Source: Ephemerocybe angulata
Taxonomy: Eukaryota > Basidiomycota > Agaricomycetes > Agaricales > Psathyrellaceae
NCBI GenBank assembly: GCA_013368325.1
Contig: JAACJK010000057.1
Location: 1,364,001-1,428,000, forward strand
Direction: 5' to 3'
DNA length: 64,000 nucleotides
The number at the start of each line of letters is the position of its first letter. Positions within the stretch are counted from its first letter, which is position 1. A program made the translations under genes and the position numbers. Below, one piece after another: positions 43,648 through 56,206 of the stretch. The notes under the pieces were generated by a model. It did no database searches, was not told the origin of the DNA, and saw only the letters and a list, made by a program, of their open reading frames with translations.

Positions 43648-46600
43648 TTATGATCGAATCCGCCTTCCAATCCCTCGTTCTTCAATCTTTCGGATAGCCT
43701 CAAAAATAGCGCCAAGTGCAACCCAACCAAAGCTTTGGGCGCCAAATTGCCTTTCCTTGTTCAAAGCAACCTCCCATGCAAACCAAGCTCTTTCAAGCAC
43801 ATCCTCATCTGTGTCCCTGTCATCTCCCTCCAGTTGCTCGCGGACCCCACGCACGAGAATGTCAGTGCTCTCGCGTAGACGAGATATCATGTCTTTGCGG
43901 CGCCGTGGCTGCGAGGTCTTCTGTACGATTGTGCCAATGATGGCCTCCTCCTCCGTCAAAGAGGCGTTCCTAGCTGAAGATAGCGTTTTCGTGATACATA
44001 TACCCTGCAGGTCGGTTACATATCGCGCGAAAAGCTTCTCCGCCTCCATCTGGAATAGATTTTCCGCTACCTCGTTTGTCGCCACATGTCGTTGAACTTG
44101 TAGCTTGATCACCGTGTAGATGCTGTCAGAAGTAAAGACGGTCGGTGTAACGTTGCGACCCTCTGAGCTCTGATCCATCCTTGTCGAAACCCTCGTAGCG
44201 CCCTGAAAAGGTCGGTTATCGGAGGGGAGATCGATGGCTCTGAACAGCCTGCCTATCGCTCTGTCACTTCGATAATACTTTCTGGTGTCTTCCTGTGCTT
44301 CTACTGTCTCTGGGGCATTCCAATCAGGCCTGGATTTTTTCTTCAAGCGAGGAATATCTTCACGGTTAACTGCTTTGCCGCTCTTGGGATAGTCTACCGC
44401 GTCGCTGTGGAGGTTTGCTAAAAGGATGCAGTCTGGGTCCTCGATTCCAGCGTTGCTTTGATCTGCGATGATCAGCCAGTTTATGGCGACAATCCCGAGA
44501 ACCTGTAATCCCAGAGGATGGGGACATGTCAGAGACCCAACGACCCTATTCACTGCTCGGTGAGAATGCGTACGTCTGAGATCATATAGTCCATCACAAA
44601 TTCTGCGACGTCCTTCATCGTACACTTCCTATCGAGTAATTTCTTCTCGGCGGGTGGGTATTTCGCTGGTTCAAAGGTCGTCTGGGGTTCAAAATCCTCC
44701 AATTCTGGATGAATCAATGGAATGATGTTATAGGTGTCGCCATCGAGGTCGCCTCCGCCTAAGCAAGAAGGTAAGGGTCTGTCACCTATAATACGTTGAG
44801 GCAGTGGCACACGTGAGCATTTTAGACAGCCTCACCGAGAACACTGAAGACCACGGTGTTTGCTAACGGTTCCCTTTCAAAACACGATCCGGGGGGAGGA
44901 GTGCCGATAGCATGCGCGACCTGAACATCACCAGGGTGGATGGTTGGAGAACGAGATATTACAACTGGTCCTTCGAGGTAGGTTGCAGGTCCATCAGGAG
45001 GCTTGACGCACGCGAAGATTTCTCCTGGCTGTAGGTACTTGTGAATATCTGCGACTCCCACCAAGGTCCAGGCTCCCGGAATAGGAATTCGAGCGTGATG
45101 CTTGATCAGTCGAAGGATGTGGTTCTTGGCGAACTCGAGGGCTTTGTCGTAAAACCTGTCTCCGACAAGAGTTGTGATACCAAGCTTCACGAGGCTGTTC
45201 ATAATAGAGGGAAGCCGAAAGGAGCTTCCTAGCCCGTGGCACTGGAGGAGGTCTCCTGCCTTCCCCAGATCCTCAACCGCTTCCTCGGTTTTTTTAACTG
45301 CGATGTCCTGAAACTTCTTGAATACGGCGTACTTCACTCCGAGACCTTCCAGCAACATGACCAGAGGTCGGTTCAGAAAGTAGGGAGTGGGACGGTCAAA
45401 GGCCCTGGCTATCTCGATGTTATTTTCCGAAGGCGCCTCGAATTTGATCATCGACTGTCTGAGTACGATTGCACGGCCTTGGAGGGTGTGGTCAACAGAA
45501 ACCATGCCTTTGGATCCTTGGAATCGGATCTGAAAGGCTGCGGGGCACTGTGTGAGGGACCGGAGACGCCGTCGCGTTCCCTTCAATTTCCTCCATATGT
45601 CTTCAGCAACTTCCAAGGACACGGTCCCAACGCCGTCCGTAAACACGTATTTCAAGCCCTTGCCGACCACCTTTTCGATGTCAGGAGCAAAGAAGACCTC
45701 TTCGACATCTACCGATATCGACGCATCTGTGGCCGTAAAGGCTTGTGAAATGCGAGCTGCGTAGCGGGCTGGGCAACGGGCGAGGTTTGGATCGAAATCC
45801 AGATCGTCGAAGCTGCCGATGCTTGCGATGATGTCGCGGGCTCGCACCCACTCCCCTTTGAATTTAAATGGTTTTACAAACCTGGAAGAAGGGACAGTCA
45901 AAGGGAGGACATAGAATGATAACGAGGAAACGCACCAAACAGTGTGCTCTTTTAGAGCTGATTGAGAGTATGCCAGGAACTCGAATTTTCTCCCCGCAAT
46001 GGTGAGCCCATTGAAGAAGATAGGTCTGACACGAGAATCCAAGTATTCGCGACTGTCAACCTCCTTGTCGAACCGAAGTTGAAGCCGACCCTCTTCCGTG
46101 AAGGTAACGCGTAGGAACGATTCTTGATTCTCTTCGCCATAGGTTCGTATAACCCGATTCGAGCGTTCGGGGTTTGGGCCGTCGAGCATCGTCGTTGTCG
46201 GCGTGACACAGACGTGGAAAGCTTCAAAAAGACTTCCGTCCGTCGGGGTCACGTCTCTTCGTCGTGGTTTCAAGTCGAACTCCTCGACTGCCCTCTCAAA
46301 GCAGACTCGTACAGCGTTTGGGAGATGATCATCCGATTCTTCGCTTCGATAGAGCATCCAGACTTTGGAAGAGAAGTCTTGTAGTAGCATGGCGGCATGT
46401 TTCTTCCCTTTCCTATCCTTAAGGCACTTGATGTCGGGAAGGATATCCAAGATCTCTCGGATATCGACAGACCGCTTCCTGACGATTGCTTCCACTTGAA
46501 AGGCCACACTCCAAGGAAGCTGTCGAATCCATTGGCTATACTCGTCGAGAGCGTGTTGGGAGAACAAGGCGCGCCTATCAATGCGATAAGAGTCTGAACT

Positions 46601-47512
46601 GACATAGCGGAACCCCGATAAATTGCTGAGTTCGCGGAATTTCTCCAAATCGTCCTTGCTCCTGAGAACTAGCCGGAGGGCCAGGGATGCATATGGCACT
46701 ACCCGGCTGTGGTTCTCGGGCAAAGGGAGATATGATAATTGTTTGCGCGAAGGGCCAGCGCGGAGGCCTGTTGTTTGTTGGTCGAACAGGAGGCTACCCA
46801 GCAGAGCTGGGAGGGATTGGGCCGTATCATCAGGAGACTGTGATGGCCCGAGTTCCGTTTCAAAGGTTGGTGGTTCCAGAAGAGTGGTCAGAATGACAGG
46901 TTCTCGTCGAAGATAGTTGTGTGCGGTAAGATAGTCGATCTGGGAGAAGCGAACGGCGATGAAGACTTTGTGGTTGTTGTGTATGTACTCGAGACGGAAT
47001 TGGCGGCGCTCTTCATCGAAGGATAGGTAGCAATCGGATGGTGAGGCCTCCGATTCGATGGATAGGACTTGATCCCGACAATCCCAGCCAAACTGAATGG
47101 CTTCAACAGCGATTCGACCGTTAGCGAGTCTTGCAGATTTTGTCTGTGCGTCCTCCAGAACTCGAGGGTTGACGTAGGGCATGCGCCTGATAGATTGTAG
47201 AGCCACAGGCTCCCCATCTGGGAACTTGTTGCTGCGGGAGAACCATATAGTCTTCCTTTTGAGGGACAAGCCTGTCTGGCCATATAGACGCAGAAAGCGG
47301 TCGCCTAAATCGCGTGTTGGAAGAGTCAAGAAAGCTGTTCCAGAATGCCTTTGCATAGGAGGTTTGCTCATTGGAAGATGGACGTTGAAATTGAACGGAG
47401 TCGTCGCCCTCCCGCCGCCAAGGAAGGCAGGATGATGGAGATGTGTAGCAAGGAGTTCCTCAAGGTCTATCTTGGTGGCGGACGAGCTGACGTTCTTCAT
47501 GGCGATGTCCAT
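43648..47512 (-). CDS. RNA-dependent RNA polymerase of RNA silencing
   Basis: This is a cellular RdRP of the QDE-1/Rdp1/RDR type, which makes dsRNA for Dicer. About 1,230 residues come from four main exons. The N-terminal 450 residues include an RRM-like start (FNFNVHLPMSKPP, GTAFLTLPTRDLGDRFLRLY). The catalytic region has RCPARYAARISQAFTATDAS, VFTDGVGTVSLEVAEDIWRK, PAAFQIRFQGSKGMVSVD and RPTPYFLNRPLVMLLEGLGV. The metal-binding loop is intact: CLGGGDLDGDTYN, with DLDGD coded at 44750-44736. The C-terminal helices contain INWLIIADQSNAGIEDPDCI and LANLHSDAVDYPKSGKAV, typical of the family. No breaks were seen. Its 3' end lies 63 bp from the SMD2 stop, tail to tail. Confidence 0.95.
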
Positions 47513-48271
47513 GGCTGTTAGCTGTAAAGAGGCTAGGGCGAGAAAGAAGCCACAGTCCCTTTATCGACGCCACGATAAGCGCCGAACTCTTATGTCAGGC
47601 TCATGTGGTCCAAAGGAGCCTGAAAAGGCTAAAGACAAGATTCCTCGTTGTCTCCACTCAAAGTGCGATCGTCACAAAATACAGCGGTTTCCTGGGGTCT
47701 GTGGATATGGGGGTTGTGAGAGTCCGATATGGTGTACATCTTGCTACATACAGTGGATCTGTGTAGGGCATTCACCGCATATTGGGGAGGATTGTTTTCA
47801 CTTCTCGGCGACATACTTTCAGCCTGTCTTCAATAACATCCTGCCGTTTCTCAGCTAACAGAAGCTACGGATCAAATAAACTGAACTCACTGGGTTGGTT
47901 ATATAGCGGTTCCTTTCAACTTCAGAACGAATCCAAGCAATCGTCTCTTTCCTTGTCACGGGGTCTGGTATACCTGAAGAGTATCATTATGTGAGTATTA
48001 ATGATGCTCAACGGTGCATCTGGTGGCGGCAGTGGCGGACCTCTGGAAGCGCGGATAGTATGCCTATAGAAGTCGATAACTTGCTGTTTGAGAATGAAGT
48101 GCTTGAGGGTCAGAGAGCCCGAGTTTCGGAGCAAGGTTGGGTGCATGAGGAACGAGTGACAAGGCTGCCGAAAGCCGTGACTGGGGATCATTTCAAGCCC
48201 CGCGCGGTGCGTTGTTGTGTGTATCTCTCTCTCAGACCGACAACAACCTTTCGACCCCATCTTGTTCGACA
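47513..48271. promoter_or_regulatory. Divergent promoter, RdRP / 4E-T-like
   Basis: This 759 bp gap separates divergent starts. A plus-strand open frame reaching 47858 is Cys-rich at its end but overlaps the RdRP start in antisense; I treat it as chance. No TATA box was clear. Confidence 0.35.
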
Positions 48272-51200
48272 ATGGCTTCTGCAGCAGATGCTGTGGGTCG
48301 CGAAGATTACATGTCAGAAACTGCTGCTCTCTCTGCTGCTCTTGAATCTACATCTCTCAGCGATGCTGGACAACCTCCTCAGAATGATACTGAAAAAGCC
48401 CCAGCAGCCACCAACGCAACCCGGCCATTAAGAATCTACACCAGGGCTCAACTGCTACATCTCCACCGCTCACCATTGGTCCAACCACCCCCCGATATGC
48501 CGGAGCTGAAGTCATGGTTTGGGTGCGTTTCACTGCTTTATTCTCCTGCTACTCTAGTCATATCTCTACCAGCACGGAAAACGAACAAAATCTTGCCAAA
48601 AAGGATGTAGATCAGTCAACCCCCGGTGGCTCTCGAGATAGGCGGTAAGCCTGTGTGTTTGTTTTCCTACCAACGTGGTTGCTCAGACTCCTCTATAGCT
48701 TTCGACGTGATTTCGAGGATGGGGGTAAGCGTTCAGGTGGTTCACCTCTATCCAATTATTGACCCAACACTTTATCATTAGAAACTCCTTCCAGGCCTTC
48801 GTTCAGATCTACTCTCACCCAGCCGTCCCAAATGGGCAACTTCAAACATCAGTCTCTGCGCGACAGGGATAAGGACCGTGACAAGGATGGAGACAAAGAT
48901 CGGGAGCGAGATATTCGAGACAGGGAAGGGCAGGAAAGATTACGCCATGTAAGAGCACCCATTCTTCGTCTCTTATCATATATTGTGCTTATGCTAGTTG
49001 TTATAGCTCTCAGACAAGTACGATCGTGACCGGTTGAATTTATCCACCACCAATGCGAGGACGAAGGACAGGGAGGGGGGCAGTTCCTCAACCAGAGCCA
49101 ATTCACAGGGCCAGCCGGCTAGTACCACATCCCGGAGGGGGGAAGCAAGAGAGACTTCCAAACGCAAAGTGACTGAACCTGCAGATGATTGGAGGAGAGG
49201 TTCGTATGTTCACTGGGTTTGTTGGCGAAGCTAATATGTTATGTTTCTTAGGAGACTCTTCCCGGAACACCCGCGAAGACCGTAAGTCTTGGCCTCTTTC
49301 CGCTGGTCAATTTGTTGACCGACTATGTGCAGGTGGAGATGCAACAACCCGAAGGGATCGCGACCGTTCTCGCCCACGTGATTCTTCTCGACCTCGGCCT
49401 GAAGCCAGTAGTCGAAGAGAGCGGGGTGCCGAACGTGAAGATGCTCGAGAGAGGTCTACTCGAGACCGCGGAGATGATGACGACGAAACGAGACACTGGC
49501 GGGATGACGGCAAACGAGACGAACGTGTTGCTGCAAGGAAGGCTAGAGAACGGGGAGGTGACCACTGGGAACCTTCTAGCGACCGACGGTGGGCGGCCAC
49601 TGATGAGAAAGATGGCCGTTACAAACGAACAAATGGCCGTGAGAGGCGCAATGGGGGTCAGGATGAAGGACGAGACCGCGACGATAGGAAGGAACGCGAT
49701 CGCGAGCGAGAGAAAGAGAAAGAACCTGCCTGGATGGAGACATATGTTCCGAATGAGCCCCTCCCTGGAATTCTCGGCGGGGTTGCGTCCTCAGGAGAGT
49801 TAGATGGAATTCAGGCTTGGAAGAAGGGATTGAAAGATAAGGAGAAGGACGAGAAGGACTCGGCGCGGAAGGAACAGGGCGAGGTGACTGCTTTAAGTGC
49901 TGGTAAAGCTGATAAACCAGTCCCCGAAGAAAAGTCTTCTGCTGGAATGGACGAGATTCAGCTTTTCCGCCTCCTCATGCAGAAGGAGCAAGGGAAGCGT
50001 GAACCGGATCCAATTGCCTTCTCATCTTCTGAAACAACCTCTGGCCAAGTGTCAATCGTCCCAGGTTTGTGTTCGTCCTCACCCAGTCGTAGACAAGCTT
50101 AAGGAGCTCACCGATTTGCACAGTGAACGACCCCAAGCGCATCGACGGGGCACCCTCAACTTTTGTCCACTCCAACGAACCGAAGTCGACCAATGCTTTA
50201 GATACCCCTATAATGGTAGGCCAAGGAGCTCCCAGCTCGAGGCCATCTGTTCCTTCCGAAACAACTGCAATCCTCAACCCTCTGCCTTCCGAAAAGGCTT
50301 TGTCCGAGCCCCATTTCAATCCCCCTTCCGGGCCTCGCCTCCTTTCCCTCGGCCGAGGTAATAAACCTCAAGCACAACTTCCTACGACAACCCTCAGCCC
50401 ACAAACACCCCCTGTTGATACTACTCGGTCTGCCGCTGGATTCTCTCCCTTCGAAGACGCCTTTAATCAGTCTCGCATTTTGCTTGAAAGAGGCGGACAC
50501 ATTGCGCCTCCCCCCGATGGGCTGCAACGATTGCAACCGGACCGCTCACCCCACCACCCTCACCAGGTATACGCCCCAGGACCACTTGACAACACCCAGA
50601 TCGACCCTAACGGCAATGGGTATTCTGTCCCCAAAGGCAGTCGGTTCGCAAAGTTCTTTGATGGTAAAACTCGAGAACCCGTTCCCCCCAAGGCCCAAAC
50701 CCCAACCGGATTCACTTCTCCATCCCCAAACCCTGCACAGCGCTATGATCAGGGAAGTTACACCGGGCCTTCGAATAATGCGGATGACCACCGCGCAATG
50801 GACGACATTATCGCCATGCTGGCCAATTCACAGGTATTCCTACTCAAACTTCTCGCTACTCTTCGATTCTCATTACCTGTAGGCACACCGCTCTGGACAG
50901 AACGTGAATACCACAGGTCTGCCCCCTGTTCAACACAATACCAATACCTCATTCAACGGCCATGGCGTGCACCCACTTCTTCATCAACAACATCACCCCA
51001 ACGCGAATCGCTCTGAATCTCTTTACGACAGCCGCCTTGACGATCGTAGCTTCGTTCCAGATGGCATGGTGCCCGGCTTACGAACGGCACCCCCTACGAG
51101 AGCCCGTGACAATTACACTGACTCTATGGACGACCCTCTTATTCATCTCCAACGGCTGGCACAGCAGCAGCAATTACAACATCGCGCCGACCCTAACTTT

Positions 51201-51881
51201 GGGGCCCCAGTGAACTCGATGTTTAATCAACAACAAACTCGCGGCGTCGGGTTGCCTCAGCATCAGCAGCAGTCATATCGTGGAGGACCATCACCCAATC
51301 CATTACAACAGCTAGGAATGCCCCCTGCGCGCGGTATTCCTCCTGGTTTGGCTAATCTTGGAAGTCGACCGCCCCACGAGGCTTCTCAGTTCCTCGGTCT
51401 GCCTGGAGGACCGACCGGGTTATCACTGGCAGCCTTGTCGAACGGAGGCCAGATGCATCCACAACAGCAACAATTCAATGGCTTCAACAACAACTCGAAT
51501 ATTGGCAACCTTCCTTACGGCGGCCATCAACAGCAGTTCCGGGGCCCTGGTCCCGCCATGAACCTTCAGAACACTGGAGCCCACATACCCTTGGGCAATG
51601 TTTCCCAGAATAACATGGATCCTCGCTTGGCTGCTCAGTTCGGAGTTGGAGCTGGAATTCCCGTTGGAGGAAGAGGGCTGGGTGGCAATATTCTCCCCCC
51701 GCATCAACGACCTGGCCCACAGATGCAGGGTCCTCATATGGGTATGAGGGGTCAGCAGCAGCAACTGCCTCCCCATATGATGCCCCATATGCACCACTCG
51801 AGCCAGAGCCCCCAAGGTCCCACAAACGGGCCCGCTCAAGATCTTATGGCTCTTCTCATGGGAGGCACCCTTCGAGAGTAA
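48272..51881 (+). CDS. 4E-T-like eIF4E-binding protein
   Basis: The protein is long and disordered, split in about nine exons. Near residue 55 it reads LRIYTRAQLLHLHRSPLVQP: YTRAQLL is a canonical eIF4E-binding motif (Y, four residues, L, hydrophobic). Next come Arg/Asp/Glu/Lys repeats (RDKDRDKDGDKDRERD), then EPAWMETYVPNEPLPGILGG and the helix MDEIQLFRLLMQKEQGKRE. Later parts include SRFAKFFDGKTREPVPPK and DDHRAMDDIIAMLANSQ, then a Gln/Asn/Gly/Met-rich tail ending QDLMALLMGGTLRE. This order (eIF4E motif, charged repeats, short conserved helices, Gln-rich tail) fits 4E-T/eIF4ENIF1-like proteins that repress translation and sit in processing bodies. The eIF4E motif is seen; the 4E-T role is inferred. 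Exon joins near 50060-50125 and 50833-50915 are less sure. Confidence 0.78.
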
Positions 51882-54800
51882 ATCACTAACTTCTTCAGTG
51901 TCGGCGCTCAGGTCTCGGCGATAATGACTGTCGCCCAGGCACCATTTCTGGGTTATAACTCCAACAATGCGACATGAGATTTCCTGACGCCCCGCCAAAT
52001 CCCACAGTATCCTCCCGCCTACCCCTTCCTAATCGTTCGCCAGTCAGCGCGGAGTGGCCACAACACTGTCGTGCATCCCTGATGCTTGCCCACTCCCTGT
52101 TGCTTTCAACCCAAGCCTCCTGCTCTCCGACCTCGATAGTGCTTGTATGCGATTTACATCTTGTTGCACACTGACATTGGAAGTCGATATAATATGAAGT
52201 TGGCTGATGGCTTGATTCTTGCTTCCGTTGGGTGCAATACTATCGTATGTCGTGCGTGATATCTTGTTTGCCGATCCCGTGGTTCTTCGTTTTATCCCGC
52301 CCACCATTCATCGGCAAAGGGTACAGCTTGGCCGCCTTTTCGTGCATTCCCTGACGAGCGCCTTTCTGGGTACCTACTAAACGCCTGTTGTAAGACGGTG
52401 ACAATTCGGACCTGTCCGGCGGCCTCATCGAGAGCCAACTAAGGTGTTGATTGCGCATGGGACATAGGTAGTAAGTAGTTTACTTGGTGTCGCGTACCCA
52501 GGGGGAACCGGAAGCGGCGTGCAGGCTTGATTCAAATTCTCACTCAGGCTGTGTCTATCCAGAATTCTCTTACTCTCTCGTTGACGTTACACGAGGATCT
52601 GGGTGGTGCCCAATATAGGCTGCGATGCACACTTCATTCGTAGGCCGCCGTGTCACTTTTCTGGTGAGGATCTTTCCGAGGACGCGGAATTCTCAGTGGT
52701 GTAATTAGAAGTGAGAGAAGACTGGGTGACTCCACTTGGGCACGCGAAACTTGACCCTCTTACAGCAAGGTCCATCTCAAAGCCTGAGCCACTAGTACTT
52801 GAGCCAGGGTGCCCGTTTCCCTTTCTCCGCCCGGCATTCTATCAAGAGCCCAATCCTATGTATAATTTAGTTTGAGCAAAGAAGCGCCCGCCTCCAGAAC
52901 ATGTAATTCGGTTAAGCCTCAGACTAGCCAAACTCTGAGCTCAGTGCTGTTGTGTGCTCGGTCAAGACCTCTCCTTGTCTACCCAGAGGTTAAATACTCG
53001 TCTGCCCCCGAGACTTCTGGTTCGTTGATTGATGAGATCTGGAATTCTGTCCAAGTTCTGTTTGGACTTTTTGACAAGACGAGCAAGGACGATCAGTCGG
53101 TTTTGCGGAAGTTAGTACATTCTGAGAAGACCGTCCTTCCCGTGGGCGTTTTCTGAGGCTGATGAACGAGTAGCATGGCCAGTGCGCAGTCATTTACGTC
53201 GGTGAGAAGGTCCGAATTTGTGCTTGCGAGGAGAAGCTCTTAAGCCGGGAATTAGAGGGTGGTTTCAATACCGTCGAGGCTGTAGCATAGGGTAAGTGAA
53301 TGCGACTGGGAGCCGTGAATAGAGATCGATGTGCTTTGAAGTTCGACACTTCTTCGCCTGCCGCAACTACTAGTAGCGAATTCATAGTGCCATCTAAAGT
53401 TCTCAAGGTTACGTGAGGTATAAGGCTATTCCTGAGCAAGTTTGCACGAGCCATTCATTTCCTTCCTTATGGCACACAGAGAGCGCTCCGAGCCCGGAGA
53501 AACTTGCAAGTCGTTGTATTTGTGCATCGTTGGATCGTAGGAGTCTACACCGGTGCCCACAACTAAGGAGACGAGAGCACCTTTAAAAGAACCGCCTGTG
53601 GCCATCTGCCAGTCGGTGGACATTTCCTGCGATATGGACCATCTTGTAGGCCCAGCCGTGGGTTGACATCGGCGCTCATCCACCTGCTGTGGAGTGTTAC
53701 TTGCGCCGACTGAAGCATGCACGGCGGTCCTGGGTAACTGCAAGTCAAAGGTCAAGACCCGTTGCAGAGCGATTGCACCAGTTTATGTAGAATTCGTCAT
53801 GGGTGACAGGAGACTTTCGCTTTCACTGGCCTCGAGGCTCGGTGCTCCATCACATCTGTTCATGAATGAATTGAGATAGAGGCGCTGGGGGCAACATGGG
53901 AACATAAGGGCTGACTCGAGACTGCTTTCAAGGATCATGGCGCTCAGCGTCCATACTTGACATTTCGTCATTTGGGAGATAAGTAGGGGACTCTGGGTCC
54001 GAGGCTTGGGAGCAGTGCAGGAAAGAGCCGAGCGTGTGGGCGCTGAGAAACGCCGAGCGACCGAAAGAAGGCTCCTGGAAGGCTGTAAGACAAAGTAGCC
54101 AGACTCTCTCTGGGCTAACATAAGAGGTAAGTTCATGAGTTAAACAGGAAGTCATGGTCAACTTCAAGGACGAACTGAAGCCTCTCATGAGCTCATCACT
54201 GGAATATCCCCGGAGAGCGTAAGCGAGCGCTCTCGGCTGCCAGTGACTGTCCATCCGCCGTGAATCGCGATACGTGCCGACAAGAAGGCAGGCCTTCTTA
54301 TGACAGAAGGAATTGAGGTGTTCCTGGAGACCAGACCAGAGATATCTCTGGGGAGATCTCCACTTTCCTCCGCTGTAATCGATTTATTCGCGAGGCTTTC
54401 AGGACTCCAGCGGACTGATGCGCGGCTGTGGCGGTGAGTGAGTTAGCGGCGATTGGGCGTCCCTTGGGCGTTCTTGTCTTCATTATCAATGCGATTGCAT
54501 CGTCAGAGGATATTTCAGATACGGCCTGCTGCTCACAGTTGTCTGGCCATGTCTCTTGGGATGAATGTGGGTGGGCCATGAAATGCATGTTTCGCTGCTC
54601 GGGACGAGAGCGAGGCATGAATTGATGGAACTTGGTGATGGAAGCGGAGGCTCGAAGTGGAACTGGAACAGAGGCGACCCTCCGAGACGCTGAAGGCTGT
54701 CCTCGTTGTCCATTGGGAGACTTTATTGGGAACTCGGGCTACAAAAGGGCTTTCAAGGAATACATTTACGTGTGGCGGTAGAGATGTACGCCAAAGAGGG

Positions 54801-56206
54801 AGGAATTAGTGTGACTAAGCCTGCCAAGGAAATGTCAGTTATGCCTGCAGGCAGGGAACGTGGTTTGGGCAGGATCAAAAGACAGGATCGAATTCTCTGT
54901 GGGCAAGGCGGATAAGCGGCGCACACGCCTTGCACGGTGCCCTTTGTCCTTGAAAAGTTGTCCGTTGTTCATTCGACACAACTTTCATTCTCTCCCCTTC
55001 CTCTTGTCTACTTGTCGCCTTGTGTGCTCTTGCCTGCACTCAAGGTCCTCTACTGTCGATTAGCGCTCGATTTGCTTCGAGCGTAGCAACAGGACCACCG
55101 TATCCTTTGTCCCCCCTCGACGTGGCGACAATCTCATAGATTCCTCAGCTCACCCATAGTCATTCTTTTGCTTCGGTTTTCACTGGCTCCCCCAACCTAC
55201 TTGAAATAATCCGATCTTTTCTAATCTCCAAGCACCCTACCTCACTTTCCGTGCGTATGCCGCTGGCTGTTGGGAGCGACGAGGAATTGACCCTGGAACA
55301 GTCCGATCTATTTCCACCAAACCACCAATTGTAGGCAGTTGCATTGGACATACACCAGGTGTGTGAACGCCCGTTCCTCGGATGGAGACCATTGCTGACG
55401 ACGATATGTGCAGACAAGGTCACCGATCCCAACTGCACTCCAGCCACCCCACAAGCCGTCCTGAACAAAGGTGCGTTCGTGTTCCTTGTTGCTGTCCAAG
55501 CTCTGCGCACTACGTCATGGACTTGGGCTTGTGCTCGTCGAAAAACGTGGGGTCGTGGGAAGCGGGCCGGCCGGGAGATGCCGCGAAGCTGCATGCGGCA
55601 GGATCGGGACGCGATCTGGGGCGGGAGGTGGATTGGCGCTGGGGTGGGCATTGTTAGAATTACAGAGTCGGTAGTACGCCCGTTGTGCGCTGTTGCACGG
55701 TCGCTTTGTGGAGGACGACAGTCGTTGTCGTTTTGTCACTTTCCGGATGGAGTGTGATAACATTCGAACCCCGATCAAGCGTATGGCTGCACCCACGGCC
55801 TTTTTTATAGTCGACGACCTTTGTCCATTCCCTCTCCCAGCCCCCTCGTCGTCGTCGAGCTCGCCATCCTCCTCGACCTCGAGCCCTCCCCCTCATCGTC
55901 TCCGTCCAAGACGTTTATGATCCCCACGCTGACCACGACACCCTTGTCCTCCTCTAGTTCTGGTGGCATTTCGCACTTTATCTGGGCGACCACCACGTTT
56001 CTTTCTTCCTCCCGCCTTTTTCTTCTCCGTTGCACAAAGCAGCAAGTCTGAATCTGGTGAGTGCCTTTTCTCGAGTCGAGGTGCCGGAAGCCGCCCTTCT
56101 GTAGTGCGAAAATCGACTTGCGATCGACATGTCACGTTGCCACCTTCCTGGGTCCCCCGCGCTTGGTTGCCTGTGCTTTGACTCTTGCTTATCCTTATAA
56201 CCCACC
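51882..56206. other. 4.3 kb gene-poor region upstream of cyclin
   Basis: No open frame here shows a recognisable domain, splice-linked conservation or codon pattern that I would call a gene; the longest (about 110-160 codons) are on both strands and overlap each other. The last 450 bp are pyrimidine-rich, with TCG and CTC repeats (55830-55915), and probably belong to a long cyclin 5' leader. I saw no transposon ends or tRNA. Confidence 0.4.

Noticed and set aside
47472..47858. Plus-strand open frame with a Cys/His-rich end, possible small zinc finger protein
   Set aside because: It overlaps the RdRP start in antisense, has no regular Cys spacing of a known finger and no splice or start context support.
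49312..49803. 163-codon open frame in another frame of the 4E-T-like gene
   Set aside because: It is a shadow of the Arg/Asp/Glu repeat region; the true frame continues the conserved product.
53426..54618. Several overlapping open frames of 100-110 codons on the minus strand
   Set aside because: Products show no domain or composition pattern, overlap each other and lack plausible splice links; treated as noncoding.
55745..55790. GGTTCGAA-like sequence on the minus strand resembling a tRNA T-loop
   Set aside because: The flanking bases do not form a T-stem, and no acceptor or anticodon arm is visible.
55830..55915. Ser/Pro-rich open frame from TCG/CTC repeats before the cyclin
   Set aside because: Several frames give the same kind of low-complexity peptide; this is a repeat-rich leader, not a gene.
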